The notes under the pieces: generated by a model
The model's input: only the letters and a program-made list of their open reading frames with translations
Database searches by the model: none
What the model was told of the DNA's origin: nothing
Assembly: GCF_900184995.1 (NCBI RefSeq)
Contig: NZ_LT860099.1
Location: forward strand, 1,080,269-1,144,268
Length of the DNA: 64,000 bases
Direction of reading: 5' to 3'
Source: Konateibacter massiliensis
Lineage (GTDB): Bacteria > Bacillota > Clostridia > Lachnospirales > Lachnospiraceae
Shown: positions 1-9,101 of the stretch, in pieces
Numbering within the stretch: the stretch's first letter is position 1
Layout of the letters: each line of letters opens with the position of its first letter
Position numbers and translations under genes: made by a program

Positions 1-275
1 ACTGCACCGGAACGGGACACTACCTTGCCCACTACCGCGATAACAAATTCGCTTCTCAGCTTTTCTGCCTTTGCAAAGCCCTCTTCCTTCACATCTGATT
101 CTTCAAATATAATCTGTAAAATACCGGAACGGTCTCTAAGGTCCACAAAAATAATGCCGCCCTTGTTTCTGCTTTTCTGAACCCAGCCCATAACGGTTAC
201 TTCCTGTCCGATATTTGCACTTGTCACTTCCGTACATCTATGGGATCTGTGTAATCCCTTCATTGATTCTGCCAT
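1..275 (-). CDS. aspS: Aspartyl-tRNA synthetase, N-terminal part (cut by window edge)
   Basis: Charges tRNA-Asp with aspartate in the cytoplasm. Only the first 91 residues are in the window; the rest runs off the left edge. The visible part is the OB-fold anticodon-binding domain, with the GWVQKSRNKGG...FVDLRDRSG pattern typical of bacterial AspRS near residues 30-52. The ATG at 275 is preceded by GGAGG at good spacing. It lies 18 bases after the hisS stop, the usual hisS-aspS pairing of Firmicutes, so the two are surely co-transcribed. Whether the full protein is discriminating or non-discriminating (AspRS versus AspRS/AsnRS) cannot be judged from this fragment. Confidence 0.95.
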   Translation of the reverse strand, partial: MAESMKGLHRSHRCTEVTSANIGQEVTVMGWVQKSRNKGGIIFVDLRDRSGILQIIFEESDVKEEGFAKAEKLRSEFVIAVVGKVVSRSGA

Positions 276-293
276 AATTTCCTCCATTGCCTT

Positions 294-1547
294 TTATTTG
301 CTTCCAATAATATACGCCGCAATCTCATTTAACGCAAGCTCTGTCTGCTCTCCGGTCTCCATATCTTTCACCCTAGCCTTGTTTTCCTCAAGCTCCTGTG
401 TGCCGATGATGACCGTGTACCTTGCTCCAAGCTTGTTTGCATACTTCATCTGGGCTTTTACGCTTCTATCCATATAGTCGGTCTCAACAACAAGATTGCT
501 GCCTCTCACCTCATTTACCAGCTTATATGCTTTTGCCCTTGCTTCCTTGCCTAGAATGCCGACATAGAGCTGAACCGGCTTCTTTGGCTCAAGTTCCACG
601 CCTTCTTTTTCCAGAAAATAGAGAATTCTTTCAATTCCCATACCAAAGCCTACGGAAGGGATGTCCTGTTTTTCATCAATTTCATGTATCAAGCCGTCAT
701 ATCTTCCGCCGCCGCAAAGAGTAAAGCCTTCTGAATTAACAAATTCAAATACCGTCTTTGTATAGTAATCAAGCCCGCGAACAATTCCGGTATCAATCTC
801 ATAAGGAATATTTAATTCATTTAATAAATATTGCAGCTCGCCCCAGTGCTCTTTGCATTCCTCGTCCAAATACTGAATGGTGCGCGGTGCATCCTTCACA
901 ATCTCCTTGCACGTCTCAACCTTACAGTCCAGCACGCGAAGAGGATTTTTCTGCATTCTCTCCCGGCAGGTCGGACAGAGACGTTCTTCGTGCTGTTTCA
1001 GATAAGCAAGCAAGGCTTCGTTATAAGTCTTCCTGCAATTCGGACAGCCTATACTGTTGATATGAAGCTTAGCGTCCTTTAGTCCTAATTTCTCAATAAG
1101 TGTTGTAATCAGCGTAATTATCTCCACCTCCGCAAGAGGAGATTTTGAACCGACAAATTCAACACCGAACTGGTGATGCTGTCTCAATCTTCCGCTCTGC
1201 GGCTTCTCATAACGAAATGCCGGTGTCACATAATATAGTTTTGTAGGTGCAGGCTCTGCATACATATTGTGCTCCAAATAGGCACGCATAACAGATGCGG
1301 TTCCCTCCGGCTTTAATGTAATGCTTCTGTCACCTTTGTCCGTGAACGTATACATTTCCTTTTGCACAACATCCGTCGTCTCTCCAACCCCGCGCTGGAA
1401 TAAAACCGTATGCTCAAAAATAGGGGTTATTATCTCGCTTATATTATAGGTGGCTGCAAGCTCTCTTGCCATTTTTTCAACGACACTTCGCTTGTGCATA
1501 TCATCGCCATACCAATCCTGTACTCCTCTTGGTGCCTGTGTAATCAT
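294..1547 (-). CDS. hisS: Histidyl-tRNA synthetase
   Basis: Class II synthetase that charges tRNA-His. The 417-residue length is normal. Motif 1 lies in the first 60 residues ([10 protein letters not shown] start), motif 2 follows near [18 protein letters not shown], and the two histidine-specific signatures are visible as [12 protein letters not shown] and [10 protein letters not shown]-terminal anticodon-binding domain ends the protein. A Cys-rich stretch around residues 168-214 ([14 protein letters not shown], then two further Cys) looks like a zinc-binding insertion. The ATG at 1547 follows GGAGG. It sits between the HD-GYP gene (22-base gap) and aspS (18-base gap) in one operon. Confidence 0.97.
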   Translation of the reverse strand: MITQAPRGVQDWYGDDMHKRSVVEKMARELAATYNISEIITPIFEHTVLFQRGVGETTDVVQKEMYTFTDKGDRSITLKPEGTASVMRAYLEHNMYAEPAPTKLYYVTPAFRYEKPQSGRLRQHHQFGVEFVGSKSPLAEVEIITLITTLIEKLGLKDAKLHINSIGCPNCRKTYNEALLAYLKQHEERLCPTCRERMQKNPLRVLDCKVETCKEIVKDAPRTIQYLDEECKEHWGELQYLLNELNIPYEIDTGIVRGLDYYTKTVFEFVNSEGFTLCGGGRYDGLIHEIDEKQDIPSVGFGMGIERILYFLEKEGVELEPKKPVQLYVGILGKEARAKAYKLVNEVRGSNLVVETDYMDRSVKAQMKYANKLGARYTVIIGTQELEENKARVKDMETGEQTELALNEIAAYIIGSK

Positions 1548-1569
1548 CCAAAGTCCTCCATTCTACTTG

Positions 1570-2148
1570 TCAAATATCATATATTTTTGTGCTGTCATCG
1601 CGATTAATCACTCGCATAAATGTGAGAAACACCTTCATATCAAAGTTTTTCACTTCGTCTATCATCAGCTCCACCGCCGTTTCCACGTCAAATGCGCTGC
1701 GGTACGGTCTGTCGGAAATCAGGGCTGCAAACACGTCGCATACCCGCAAAATTCTGGCTCCCAGCGGAATATCATTTCCCTTTAAATTCTCAGGATACCC
1801 TGAACCGTCAAAGTTCTCATGGTGATACAAAACCGATTCCAGAATAAAATCAGAATATTGATTTTCCTTTAGTATATCATAACTGAGCTTGGAATGCATT
1901 CTCATGTACTTCATTTCTTCCACTCCGAGAGTTTTCTCATTCCTCCCGTATAAATAGCCGGAAAGTCTGAGCTTTCCTATATCATGAAGTACACCTGCCT
2001 CAGCCATCTCATAGCACTGCCCCTCGTCAAACCCCAGCTCACGGGCAATCTCATATGCCAGGTTGCTCACACACATGCCATGCATCAAATTATAATACAT
2101 ATCACTGTTTATGATTTCTTCCCGCCGTTTCAGTGCCGCTTCTCTCAT
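1570..2148 (-). CDS. HD-GYP domain phosphodiesterase
   Basis: A small cytoplasmic protein made almost entirely of an HD-GYP domain, the fold that hydrolyses cyclic di-GMP. The metal-binding HD pair is His55-Asp56 in VLHDIGKLRL, and the signature HHENFDGSGYP spans residues 109-119. There is no receiver, sensor or membrane segment, so whatever controls it is not in the same polypeptide. The start at 2148 follows AAGGAGAGG. It is 24 bases after hemZ and 22 bases before hisS, so it appears to be transcribed with stringent-response and translation genes. Activity on c-di-GMP is inferred from the intact motifs; other HD-GYP proteins act on cGAMP-type molecules. Confidence 0.88.
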   Translation of the reverse strand: MREAALKRREEIINSDMYYNLMHGMCVSNLAYEIARELGFDEGQCYEMAEAGVLHDIGKLRLSGYLYGRNEKTLGVEEMKYMRMHSKLSYDILKENQYSDFILESVLYHHENFDGSGYPENLKGNDIPLGARILRVCDVFAALISDRPYRSAFDVETAVELMIDEVKNFDMKVFLTFMRVINRDDSTKIYDI

Positions 2149-2172
2149 ATCAGACCTCTCCTTATTACATCT

Positions 2173-3642
2173 CTACCGGAAATTTGCTTCCAGAAAGCTT
2201 CTCTTACGTTCTATCATCTCATCGATTCTCGTAATATAATGAGCCACATCTTTTACATTCTCAATCCGCTCTATCCGATATCCGTCAGGAAAAACAATCT
2301 TCGTGGAGGCTCCTGCTCCCAAGGCAACAATCGTCTGCTTTTCTTCCATAATCAAAATATTATAGATGCCTTCCTTGCCTTGCTTTGCATAGCCCACATT
2401 TTCCAGATTTCCCGCCATATTCTGCTGTCTGTATAAATAATATGGTTCCGCTCCTATTTTTTTTGCGTATTCTCTTGTTAATTCTATGATTTCACGATTG
2501 TTTGTAATCGCGTAGTTCTCATACTGCTCCTTGAACATGTTAAGTCTTGCCGCGCGCTTAATCGCCAGTGAATGGACGGTCACGCTGTCCGGATTTAATT
2601 TGACAATCTCTTCCATCGTGTAACGGATCGCTTCCTTGTCCTCATCCGGCAAGCCGACAATCAAATCCATATTGATATTGTCAAGTCCGGCTTCCCTTGC
2701 AAGCTTGTATGCCTCGTGCACCTGCAAAATCGTATGCTTCCGCCCGATAATATCCAATGTCTTTTGGTTCATCGTCTGCGGATTGATGGAAATTCTGCTG
2801 ACATGATGTTCTTTCAAGACCTTGAACTTGTCTGCCGTCACGCTGTCAGGACGGCCCGCCTCAACTGTCAGCTCACAGAGATGACTGTAATCAAAGGAAT
2901 CCGCAAGCTTTTTCAAAAGCCGCGCTAACTGCTCTGCTGAGAGGGTAGTCGGCGTCCCTCCGCCAATGTATATTGTATTTAATATTTTTCCGCTAAAAGC
3001 CTTTGCAGTAAAATCAATTTCCTTAAACAGTGCCTCCAGATATTCCTCCACACGCTTTTCCCATGCCGCAATCGGGTAGGAGGTAAAGGAACAGTAAAGG
3101 CAGGTGGTCGGACAAAACGGAATGCCGATGTAAACACTGTATCCGTCCTTATAATCAATCTTTTCAAGAAGCTTAAGCTCACGCTTTGCGATTGCAAGAC
3201 TTAATTCTATCTTTTCCTCCGTCGCAAGATACGTTTCCTTCATATATGCTCTTATTTCGTCATCGCTCTGCCCTTTTTCCAAGAGAGCAACCGGAATTTT
3301 GGTGGGGCGGATACCCGTTAAGGTTCCCCACGGCAATACCTGCTTTGTATAGTCACTCAGCAGCTTATATAAGAGGTTTTTCAGTATATTTTTTGTATTT
3401 CCTCTATCTTCAGCCGGAAGGCTTGCACTGCCCTCTACGGCATTGCTTCCGTCACTGTGGCAGATTGTTATAAAAACCTTATCATCCTGATAGGAAATAT
3501 CAACAATGCTCTCCACTTCTGTCTCCGGGGTCTTTCCGACACCGTCCACAAAGGTTGCCGCCTCTTCCCTCGGATAAAAAGCCTTCACAAGGGAATAGAT
3601 ATCATATTCAAAATCTCGTTTGTTTTGCTGTATCTTAATCAT
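2173..3642 (-). CDS. hemZ: HemZ-type radical SAM protein (coproporphyrinogen dehydrogenase-like)
   Basis: A 489-residue radical SAM enzyme of the HemN/HemZ family. The iron-sulfur motif CPTTCLYCSF (CxxxCxxC) lies in the first half, followed by the GGGTPT motif and the HemN-family central part (EAGRPD, NPQTMN, GLPDE). An N-terminal extension of roughly 150 residues before the radical SAM core is the HemZ layout. A longer reading frame continues upstream to 3870 but overlaps the next gene, so I chose the ATG at 3642 (MIKIQQNKRDF). Its ribosome site is weak and it begins 19 bases after the preceding stop. True coproporphyrinogen oxidation is not proven: many anaerobes have HemZ without a full haem pathway. 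Confidence 0.85.
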   Translation of the reverse strand: MIKIQQNKRDFEYDIYSLVKAFYPREEAATFVDGVGKTPETEVESIVDISYQDDKVFITICHSDGSNAVEGSASLPAEDRGNTKNILKNLLYKLLSDYTKQVLPWGTLTGIRPTKIPVALLEKGQSDDEIRAYMKETYLATEEKIELSLAIAKRELKLLEKIDYKDGYSVYIGIPFCPTTCLYCSFTSYPIAAWEKRVEEYLEALFKEIDFTAKAFSGKILNTIYIGGGTPTTLSAEQLARLLKKLADSFDYSHLCELTVEAGRPDSVTADKFKVLKEHHVSRISINPQTMNQKTLDIIGRKHTILQVHEAYKLAREAGLDNINMDLIVGLPDEDKEAIRYTMEEIVKLNPDSVTVHSLAIKRAARLNMFKEQYENYAITNNREIIELTREYAKKIGAEPYYLYRQQNMAGNLENVGYAKQGKEGIYNILIMEEKQTIVALGAGASTKIVFPDGYRIERIENVKDVAHYITRIDEMIERKRSFLEANFR

Positions 3643-3661
3643 TACTTTACTTTCATTTAGC

Positions 3662-4294
3662 CTATCTGATAAACGGGTTAAACTTCCTTTCATTGCCGAT
3701 GGTTGTCTCTGACTCATGTCCCGGATATACCGCCATATCGTCCGCCAATACCATAAGCTTGTCTTTGATGCTTCGCACCAGCGTCGACATGCTTCCTGTC
3801 GGAAAATCGGTTCTTCCCACCGAGCCCGCAAACAGCGTGTCGCCGCTAAAAAGCATATTTTCCTCTTCAAATAAATAGCATGCTCCGCCCGCCGTATGTC
3901 CCGGTGTGTGCAAAACCTTTATCTTTGTTCCGAGAAGCTCCAACTGCTCCCCATCCTTTAAAAACCGATCCGCCTTTACGATATACGCATTCCCTCCCAT
4001 TGTACCCGAGAGGTTTTTGGAAGCATCCTCCAATATCTGTTTTTCCTCCTCATGCACCAGTATCGGCACCTGATAAGTATTTTTGAGGAATTCTACCGCC
4101 ATAATATGATCAAAATGTCCGTGCGTCAGCAAAATAGCCTGTATGTTCAAATTCTGTTTCTCCAACATATTTTTGATATACATTCCATTATCTGCGGGGT
4201 CTACCACAACTGCCTCTTTTGTATCATCATTATATACAATGTAGCAATTTGTCCTCACGGGTCCTAATTGATATTGTTCCACTAAAATAGCCAT
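3662..4294 (-). CDS. Metallo-beta-lactamase fold hydrolase (YcbL / glyoxalase II-like)
   Basis: A 210-residue single-domain metallohydrolase. The metal-binding THGHFDH motif (HxHxDH) is near residue 58, a second His lies in HTPGHT, an Asp in LFSGDTLF and the last His in VYPGHE. This short layout matches the hydroxyacylglutathione-hydrolase-like group that often sits next to rel in Clostridia. Lacking the C-terminal glutathione-binding domain of true glyoxalase II, it probably acts on another thioester. It lies 18 bases downstream of rel, with an AAGG ribosome site, and 19 bases ahead of hemZ. Substrate unknown. Confidence 0.88.
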   Translation of the reverse strand: MAILVEQYQLGPVRTNCYIVYNDDTKEAVVVDPADNGMYIKNMLEKQNLNIQAILLTHGHFDHIMAVEFLKNTYQVPILVHEEEKQILEDASKNLSGTMGGNAYIVKADRFLKDGEQLELLGTKIKVLHTPGHTAGGACYLFEEENMLFSGDTLFAGSVGRTDFPTGSMSTLVRSIKDKLMVLADDMAVYPGHESETTIGNERKFNPFIR

Positions 4295-4312
4295 AGTCTA
4301 CCTTCTTTCTTA

Positions 4313-6616
4313 TCAGCCTGTCGTTCTCTCAATATCCAGAATAGATTCCACACGTCTTAGCTTATCGATAATACGATTTAACTCATCTCTTCCGTGAATC
4401 TCAAATGCAATCGAAATACTTGCCGTTCCCTGCTTGCTCGTTCGGCTGTTCATGGAAGTGATATCCGTCTTTGTCTCCGTAAATATTTTCGAAATATCAA
4501 CGAGAATTCCGGTCCGGTTATTGGCAAAAATCATAATCTCAGCCGTGTATTTTTCATTGCCGGAAGAATTTTCATTCTGCTGCCATTCTGCATCAATCAA
4601 TCGCACCCGCTCTGAATCGGTCAGATTAATAATATTTACGCAGTCGGTTCTATGGATGGATACGCCGCGTCCTCTCGTGACAAAGCCTACAATCTCATCA
4701 CCCGGAACCGGACTGCAGCACTTTGAGAAGCGAACCGCAACATCATGGATTCCTTTTACGATAATTCCGCTCTTTGATTTTACAACGTGAATCTTTTCTT
4801 TATTTTCTGTGACGCTTTCCAATACATCTGTATCGGAAATTACCTTCTTGTTCTTTTTCTCATATTCCTCTAAAAGCTTGTTAATGACCTGACCTTCCTT
4901 CAAGCCGCCATGCCCGATTGCAGCGTTGACAGAATCCCAGTCCTTGAAACCATATTTTCTCATGATAACCGACATATATTCCGGCTTCATAATATCGCTT
5001 ATGGAAATGCTCTTTGTCTTACAGTACTGAATCAGCATTTCCTTGCCCTTAACGATATTGTCATCCTTTAATTCATTCTTAAACCACTGGTTAATCTTGC
5101 TTTTTGCCTGTGTGCTTTTTACAACACTCAGCCAGTCGCGGCTTGGTCCCTTTGAATTTTGCGAAGTCATAATCTCGACTCTGTCGCCGTTTTGCAGCAC
5201 ATAGTCAATTGTGACAAGCTTTCCGTTTACCCTTGCACCGACCATCTTATTGCCGACCGCACTGTGTATACTGTACGCAAAATCAATCGGTGTCGAACCG
5301 CTTGGAAGATTTTTTACATCGCCGGTTGGAGTAAAGCAATAAACATTTTCGGAGAAAATGTCAAAATCGCTCTTAATCAGACTCATAAATTCCTTGTTAT
5401 CTGACATATCCTTCTGCCATTCCAGAATTTGTCTGAGCCAGCTTAATTTTGCCGCTTCCTGCTCCTCCACATGCTTGCCGTCGGACGCCTCCTTATATTT
5501 CCAGTGGGCTGCGATTCCGAACTCGGCTGTCCGGTGCATCTCAAAGGTACGAATCTGAATCTCAAACGGATTTCCGTTCGGTCCAATCAAAGTCGTGTGA
5601 AGTGACTGGTACATATTTGGCTTCGGCATCGCGATATAGTCCTTGAATCTGCCTGGTATCGGCTTATAAAGCTCATGAATGATACCAAGTGCCGCATAAC
5701 AGTCCTTTATCGTCTCGACAACAATACGAACCGCAAAAAGGTCATAAATCTGCTCGATGGTCTTATCCTGATTCACCATCTTTTTATAAATACTGAAAAA
5801 ATGTTTGATTCTGCCGTCTATTTTCGCGTCGATACCCGCAGATTCGATGTGAAACTTCACCTCATCTACGATATCCTGAACAAACTGCTCTCTCTCACTC
5901 TTTCTCAAGTTGATTTTCTCAACCAAATCATAATAAACTTCCGGCTCCAAATATTTTAAAGACAAATCATCCAGCTCCGTCTTAATTTTGGAAATACCAA
6001 GCCTCTGTGCAATCGGAGCATAGATATCCATCGTTTCTCTTGCTATTTCTTTCTGCTTCTCCGGGCGGTGATATTTTAAGGTTCTCATATTATGTAACCT
6101 ATCCGCGAGTTTAATCAGAATAACACGAATGTCCTTCGCCATCGCAAGGAACATTTTTCGAAGATTTTCTGCCTGAACCTCCACCTTATCCATGGAATAA
6201 GATAGCTGTCCCAGCTTCGTAACACCGTCGACCAGCAATGCAACCTCTGCGCTGAACTCTTCTGTAATCTCCTCGGAGGTCATAATCGTGTCCTCCACCA
6301 CATCATGAAGCAGCCCTGAAACAATTGACTCCTTATCGAGCTCCAATTCCGCCAATATGATTGCAACACAAAGTGGGTGAATGATATATGGTTCACCCGA
6401 TTTTCTAGTCTGCCCTTCATGTGCAGTCTTAGCTATGTTATAAGCCTTTTCAATTAAAGAAATATCTGTTGAAGGATGATACTTTCTGATACTTTCAATC
6501 AACTCTTGATACAATGTATCAGGGCTTGTAAAATCTGCCGGTGCCGTAAACGGTTTATCATCCATATTCAAATCCTGCAATTTATCCATTCTCTGCTTCC
6601 CTTGTTCATTCGACAT
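4313..6616 (-). CDS. rel: Bifunctional (p)ppGpp synthetase/hydrolase Rel
   Basis: The 767-residue stringent-response enzyme that makes and degrades (p)ppGpp at the ribosome. Domains in order: HD hydrolase (roughly residues 50-200, with LLHDVVEDT), synthetase (GRFKDYIAMPKPNMYQSLHT; the RFKD motif is the RxKD form of bifunctional enzymes), TGS (YCFTPTGDVKNLPSGSTPID), a Cys-rich region (KCCSPVPGD...HRTDCVNI) and a C-terminal ACT domain. Both catalytic halves look intact, so a single long RSH enzyme is expected. It starts its own transcript: a good promoter lies just upstream, and a terminator separates it from apt. The start at 6616 follows GGTGAAAGT. Confidence 0.97.
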   Translation of the reverse strand: MSNEQGKQRMDKLQDLNMDDKPFTAPADFTSPDTLYQELIESIRKYHPSTDISLIEKAYNIAKTAHEGQTRKSGEPYIIHPLCVAIILAELELDKESIVSGLLHDVVEDTIMTSEEITEEFSAEVALLVDGVTKLGQLSYSMDKVEVQAENLRKMFLAMAKDIRVILIKLADRLHNMRTLKYHRPEKQKEIARETMDIYAPIAQRLGISKIKTELDDLSLKYLEPEVYYDLVEKINLRKSEREQFVQDIVDEVKFHIESAGIDAKIDGRIKHFFSIYKKMVNQDKTIEQIYDLFAVRIVVETIKDCYAALGIIHELYKPIPGRFKDYIAMPKPNMYQSLHTTLIGPNGNPFEIQIRTFEMHRTAEFGIAAHWKYKEASDGKHVEEQEAAKLSWLRQILEWQKDMSDNKEFMSLIKSDFDIFSENVYCFTPTGDVKNLPSGSTPIDFAYSIHSAVGNKMVGARVNGKLVTIDYVLQNGDRVEIMTSQNSKGPSRDWLSVVKSTQAKSKINQWFKNELKDDNIVKGKEMLIQYCKTKSISISDIMKPEYMSVIMRKYGFKDWDSVNAAIGHGGLKEGQVINKLLEEYEKKNKKVISDTDVLESVTENKEKIHVVKSKSGIIVKGIHDVAVRFSKCCSPVPGDEIVGFVTRGRGVSIHRTDCVNIINLTDSERVRLIDAEWQQNENSSGNEKYTAEIMIFANNRTGILVDISKIFTETKTDITSMNSRTSKQGTASISIAFEIHGRDELNRIIDKLRRVESILDIERTTG

Positions 6617-6651
6617 ACTTTCACCATCTTAGTACTTTACGTTTGCTTCCT

Positions 6652-6680
6652 ATTATAATTTTTTTTGTCTTTATGTGCAA
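6652..6680 (-). promoter_or_regulatory. Sigma-A promoter for rel operon
   Basis: On the minus strand TTGCAC (6680-6675) and TATAAT (6657-6652) are separated by exactly 17 bases, eight of them a run of A. The predicted start is near 6645, giving a leader of about 30 bases before rel. Confidence 0.75.
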
Positions 6681-6712
6681 TAGTAAATTCAAAAAAAATG
6701 CCGTATGCAAAA

Positions 6713-6733
6713 AGGTGACCATTGAATTCACCT
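6713..6733 (-). terminator. Terminator after apt
   Basis: A short AGGTGA/TCACCT hairpin (6728-6733 with 6713-6718) followed on the minus strand by TTTTT. It lies 50 bases past the apt stop and just upstream of the rel promoter. The stem is only 6 bp, so read-through into rel is possible. Confidence 0.55.
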
Positions 6734-6782
6734 CAATAATCACCTAATTTCTGTCTATTTCATCCTTTTGCTCAAAAAGACT

Positions 6783-7307
6783 TTATTTTCCCGGATAGTG
6801 TATCACAGATTCCACGTTGTATCCTTTTAACTTGTCTCTTCCTTTCAGCCCGTCAAGCTCCATAAGAAAGACAACTTTCACCACTTCTCCGCCTAATTCT
6901 TCTATTAAAGAAACAATTGCTTCTATCGTTCCGCCTGTTGCCATCAAGTCATCAATGATAACAACCTTCTGTCCCGGCTTAATCGAATCTCTGTGCATTT
7001 CGATAACGGCTGTGCCATATTCCAATGAATATTCCTTCTCAATTGTCTCACAAGGAAGTTTTCCTTTTTTTCTAACCGGTATAAATGCTTTTCTCAAATT
7101 ATATGCAATCGGCACTCCGAATATAAATCCTCTGGATTCAGGCCCTACAATCACATCACATTCTACATCGGAAAGCATCGCCTGCATGGAGTCAATCGCC
7201 AACTGCAGTCCTTCTGCATCCTCTAAAACAGATGTAACATCTCTGAATACAATTCCTTCCTCCGGAAAATCCGGTATACTTCTCACATACTCTTCAATTT
7301 TTTTCAT
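6783..7307 (-). CDS. apt: Adenine phosphoribosyltransferase
   Basis: Salvages adenine by transfer of phosphoribose from PRPP to give AMP. The 174-residue protein has the type I PRTase signature VVIIDDLMATGGT near residues 120-132 and the APT start pattern KKIEEYVRSIPDFPEEGIVFRD. The reading frame extends upstream to 7364, inside iscU, but the ATG at 7307 has a well placed GGAG and gives the normal family length. It is 25 bases downstream of iscU and is the last gene of the iscS-iscU-apt unit. Confidence 0.96.
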   Translation of the reverse strand: MKKIEEYVRSIPDFPEEGIVFRDVTSVLEDAEGLQLAIDSMQAMLSDVECDVIVGPESRGFIFGVPIAYNLRKAFIPVRKKGKLPCETIEKEYSLEYGTAVIEMHRDSIKPGQKVVIIDDLMATGGTIEAIVSLIEELGGEVVKVVFLMELDGLKGRDKLKGYNVESVIHYPGK

Positions 7308-7332
7308 TTGATAATCTCCACTTTCTCTAATC

Positions 7333-7767
7333 TTACTCTTCCTCTGGAATTTCTTCTTCGCCAATATCTTCCTTTGGCTCCTCTAAGCCTTCAATCACAA
7401 TATTGTGCTTCTTTGCATAATCCCAAAGTGCTGCATGAATTGCCTCCTCCGCTAAAAGAGAGCAGTGCACCTTCACCGGCGGCAAGCCGTCCAGCGCTTC
7501 CATTACTGCTTTGTTTGTGACCTGCATTGCTTCCTGAATGGTCTTTCCCTTTACAAGCTCGGTTGCCATACTGCTTGTCGCAACAGCGGCACCACAGCCA
7601 AAGGTTTTAAACTTTACGTCCTCAATTACGTCCCCTTCAATTTTCAAGAAAACGCGCATGATATCTCCGCACTTTGCATTTCCCACAGTGCCAACACCGC
7701 TGGCATCGTCGATTTCTCCCATATTTCTTGGATTCTTAAAATGATCCATTACCTTTTCCGTATACAT
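7333..7767 (-). CDS. iscU: Fe-S cluster scaffold IscU (NifU N-domain)
   Basis: Scaffold on which [2Fe-2S]/[4Fe-4S] clusters are built. All three ligand cysteines are present (Cys33 in NAKCGD, Cys58 in FGCG, Cys102 in HCSLL), and Asp35 follows the first, as in active scaffolds. The last 20 residues form a strongly acidic tail (EEPKEDIGEEEIPEEE), longer than in E. coli IscU. It follows iscS by 16 bases and is presumably co-translated with it. The AGAGGCG ribosome site supports the ATG at 7767. The ISC-type pair without hscA/hscB is the usual clostridial minimal set. Confidence 0.96.
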   Translation of the reverse strand: MYTEKVMDHFKNPRNMGEIDDASGVGTVGNAKCGDIMRVFLKIEGDVIEDVKFKTFGCGAAVATSSMATELVKGKTIQEAMQVTNKAVMEALDGLPPVKVHCSLLAEEAIHAALWDYAKKHNIVIEGLEEPKEDIGEEEIPEEE

Positions 7768-7783
7768 AAAATCGCCTCTTTCT

Positions 7784-8965
7784 CTACTTTTGACCTTTTA
7801 CAAAATCTTCATATAACGGTGACATATTTCTAAGTCGTGTGACAATATCTTTTAACTGTGCTACCACAAAATCCAACTCTTTTTTTGTTGTCGTATGACT
7901 TAATGTCAGTCTCAAAGAGCCGTGTGCAATTTCATGCGGAAGTCCGATTGCAAGCAATACATGGGATGGATCTAAGGACCCTGATGTACAGGCCGAACCG
8001 CTCGATGCACAAATCCCTTCCATATCGAGGGAAATAAGCAAAGATTCTCCTTCAATAAAACGGAAGCAGAAATTTACATTGTTTGGAAGACGTTTTGTTC
8101 TGTGCCCGTTTAAGCGGATGTAATCTACGTTTTTCTCCACCTGCTCAATCAGATAATCTCTAAGCTCTGTAAGCTGTTTGCTTCTCTCTGCCATCTGCTC
8201 ATTGGCAGCTTTTGCCGCTGCGCCAAGTCCCACAATGCCCGGAACATTTTCAGTTCCCGCTCTTCTCTGTCTCTCCTGAGCCCCGCCGTGTATAAAGGCT
8301 TTCAGCTTCACATTCTTTTTGACATACAAAAAGCCGACACCCTTCGGGCCGTTTACCTTATGACCGCTGGCACTCAGCAAATCGATATTCATCTCCTCCA
8401 CGTTAATCGGAACATGCCCAAATGCCTGTACAGCGTCCGTATGGAACAAAACATGGTGCTTTCTTGCAATCTCGCCAATTTCCTTAACCGGCTCAATCGT
8501 GCCGATTTCGTTGTTGGCAAACATGATGGAAATCAATATGGTATCTTCGCGGATACTCTTCTCCAATTCCTCTAAGCTGATAAGGCCGTCCTCATCTACA
8601 TCTAAATACGTTACATCATAGCCTTGCTTTTCCAGATATTCACAAGTGTGTAAAACCGCATGATGTTCAATCTTTGATGTGATGATATGCTTTCCCTTTT
8701 CGGAATACGACTCTGCAATTCCTTTGATTGCCCAGTTATCACTTTCCGTTCCGCCGTTGGTAAAATAAATTTCCCTCTCCTGCGCACCGATTGTCTGTGC
8801 AATTCTCTCTCTTGCTATATGAATGGCTTTTTTACTCTCAGAAGCAATGCTGTATACGCTGGAAGGATTCCCGTAAAACTCTGTAAAATATGGTTTCATC
8901 TCCTCAAAAACAGCCGCATCGAGCTGAGTTGTCGCCGCATTATCTAAATATATAATTTCACTCAT
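7784..8965 (-). CDS. iscS: Cysteine desulfurase IscS/NifS
   Basis: PLP enzyme that converts cysteine to alanine and passes persulfide sulfur to IscU. The PLP lysine is Lys203 in SGHKVNGPKG, and the catalytic loop cysteine is Cys326 in SSGSACTSGS, the group I (IscS/NifS) arrangement. The 393-residue length is normal. The ATG at 8965 follows TAGGAGG. It is the first gene after a consensus promoter and a perfect dyad, and it is divergent from the Rrf2 regulator, so iron-sulfur feedback control is very likely. Confidence 0.96.
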   Translation of the reverse strand: MSEIIYLDNAATTQLDAAVFEEMKPYFTEFYGNPSSVYSIASESKKAIHIARERIAQTIGAQEREIYFTNGGTESDNWAIKGIAESYSEKGKHIITSKIEHHAVLHTCEYLEKQGYDVTYLDVDEDGLISLEELEKSIREDTILISIMFANNEIGTIEPVKEIGEIARKHHVLFHTDAVQAFGHVPINVEEMNIDLLSASGHKVNGPKGVGFLYVKKNVKLKAFIHGGAQERQRRAGTENVPGIVGLGAAAKAANEQMAERSKQLTELRDYLIEQVEKNVDYIRLNGHRTKRLPNNVNFCFRFIEGESLLISLDMEGICASSGSACTSGSLDPSHVLLAIGLPHEIAHGSLRLTLSHTTTKKELDFVVAQLKDIVTRLRNMSPLYEDFVKGQK

Positions 8966-8998
8966 ATATGTTACCTCCTACATTTCCCGCTATGCATT

Positions 8999-9017
8999 TC
9001 CTAGTATTTTACTAGGA
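8999..9017. promoter_or_regulatory. Perfect dyad, candidate Rrf2/IscR operator
   Basis: An 8-bp inverted repeat TCCTAGTA-TTT-TACTAGGA. It lies about 7-25 bases downstream of the predicted iscS transcription start, a position suited to repression. The adjacent Rrf2 gene is the obvious candidate ligand; this is inference from position and symmetry. Confidence 0.65.
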
Positions 9018-9030
9018 TTAGTTATATTTG

Positions 9031-9059
9031 AATATACCACTTGCTTTTCCAGTTGTCAA
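9031..9059 (-). promoter_or_regulatory. Consensus sigma-A promoter for iscS-iscU-apt
   Basis: Minus strand: TTGACA (9059-9054), 17-base spacer, TATATT (9036-9031). The expected start is near 9024, about 60 bases before the iscS ATG. A near-perfect promoter like this usually needs a repressor, which fits the dyad at 8999-9017. Confidence 0.8.
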
Positions 9060-9072
9060 TTAAATATTTTGC

Positions 9073-9101
9073 TTGACATTCACCGTTTCTTCCTGTATAT
9101 T
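9073..9101 (+). promoter_or_regulatory. Sigma-A promoter for Rrf2 regulator gene
   Basis: Plus strand: TTGACA (9073-9078), 17-base spacer, TATATT (9096-9101). It implies a long leader of about 205 bases before the regulator ATG. Confidence 0.65.

Noticed and set aside
2173-3870. Longer N-terminal reading of the hemZ frame up to 3870
   Set aside because: The extra 76 residues overlap the metallo-beta-lactamase gene and resemble no HemZ protein; the ATG at 3642 gives the family start.
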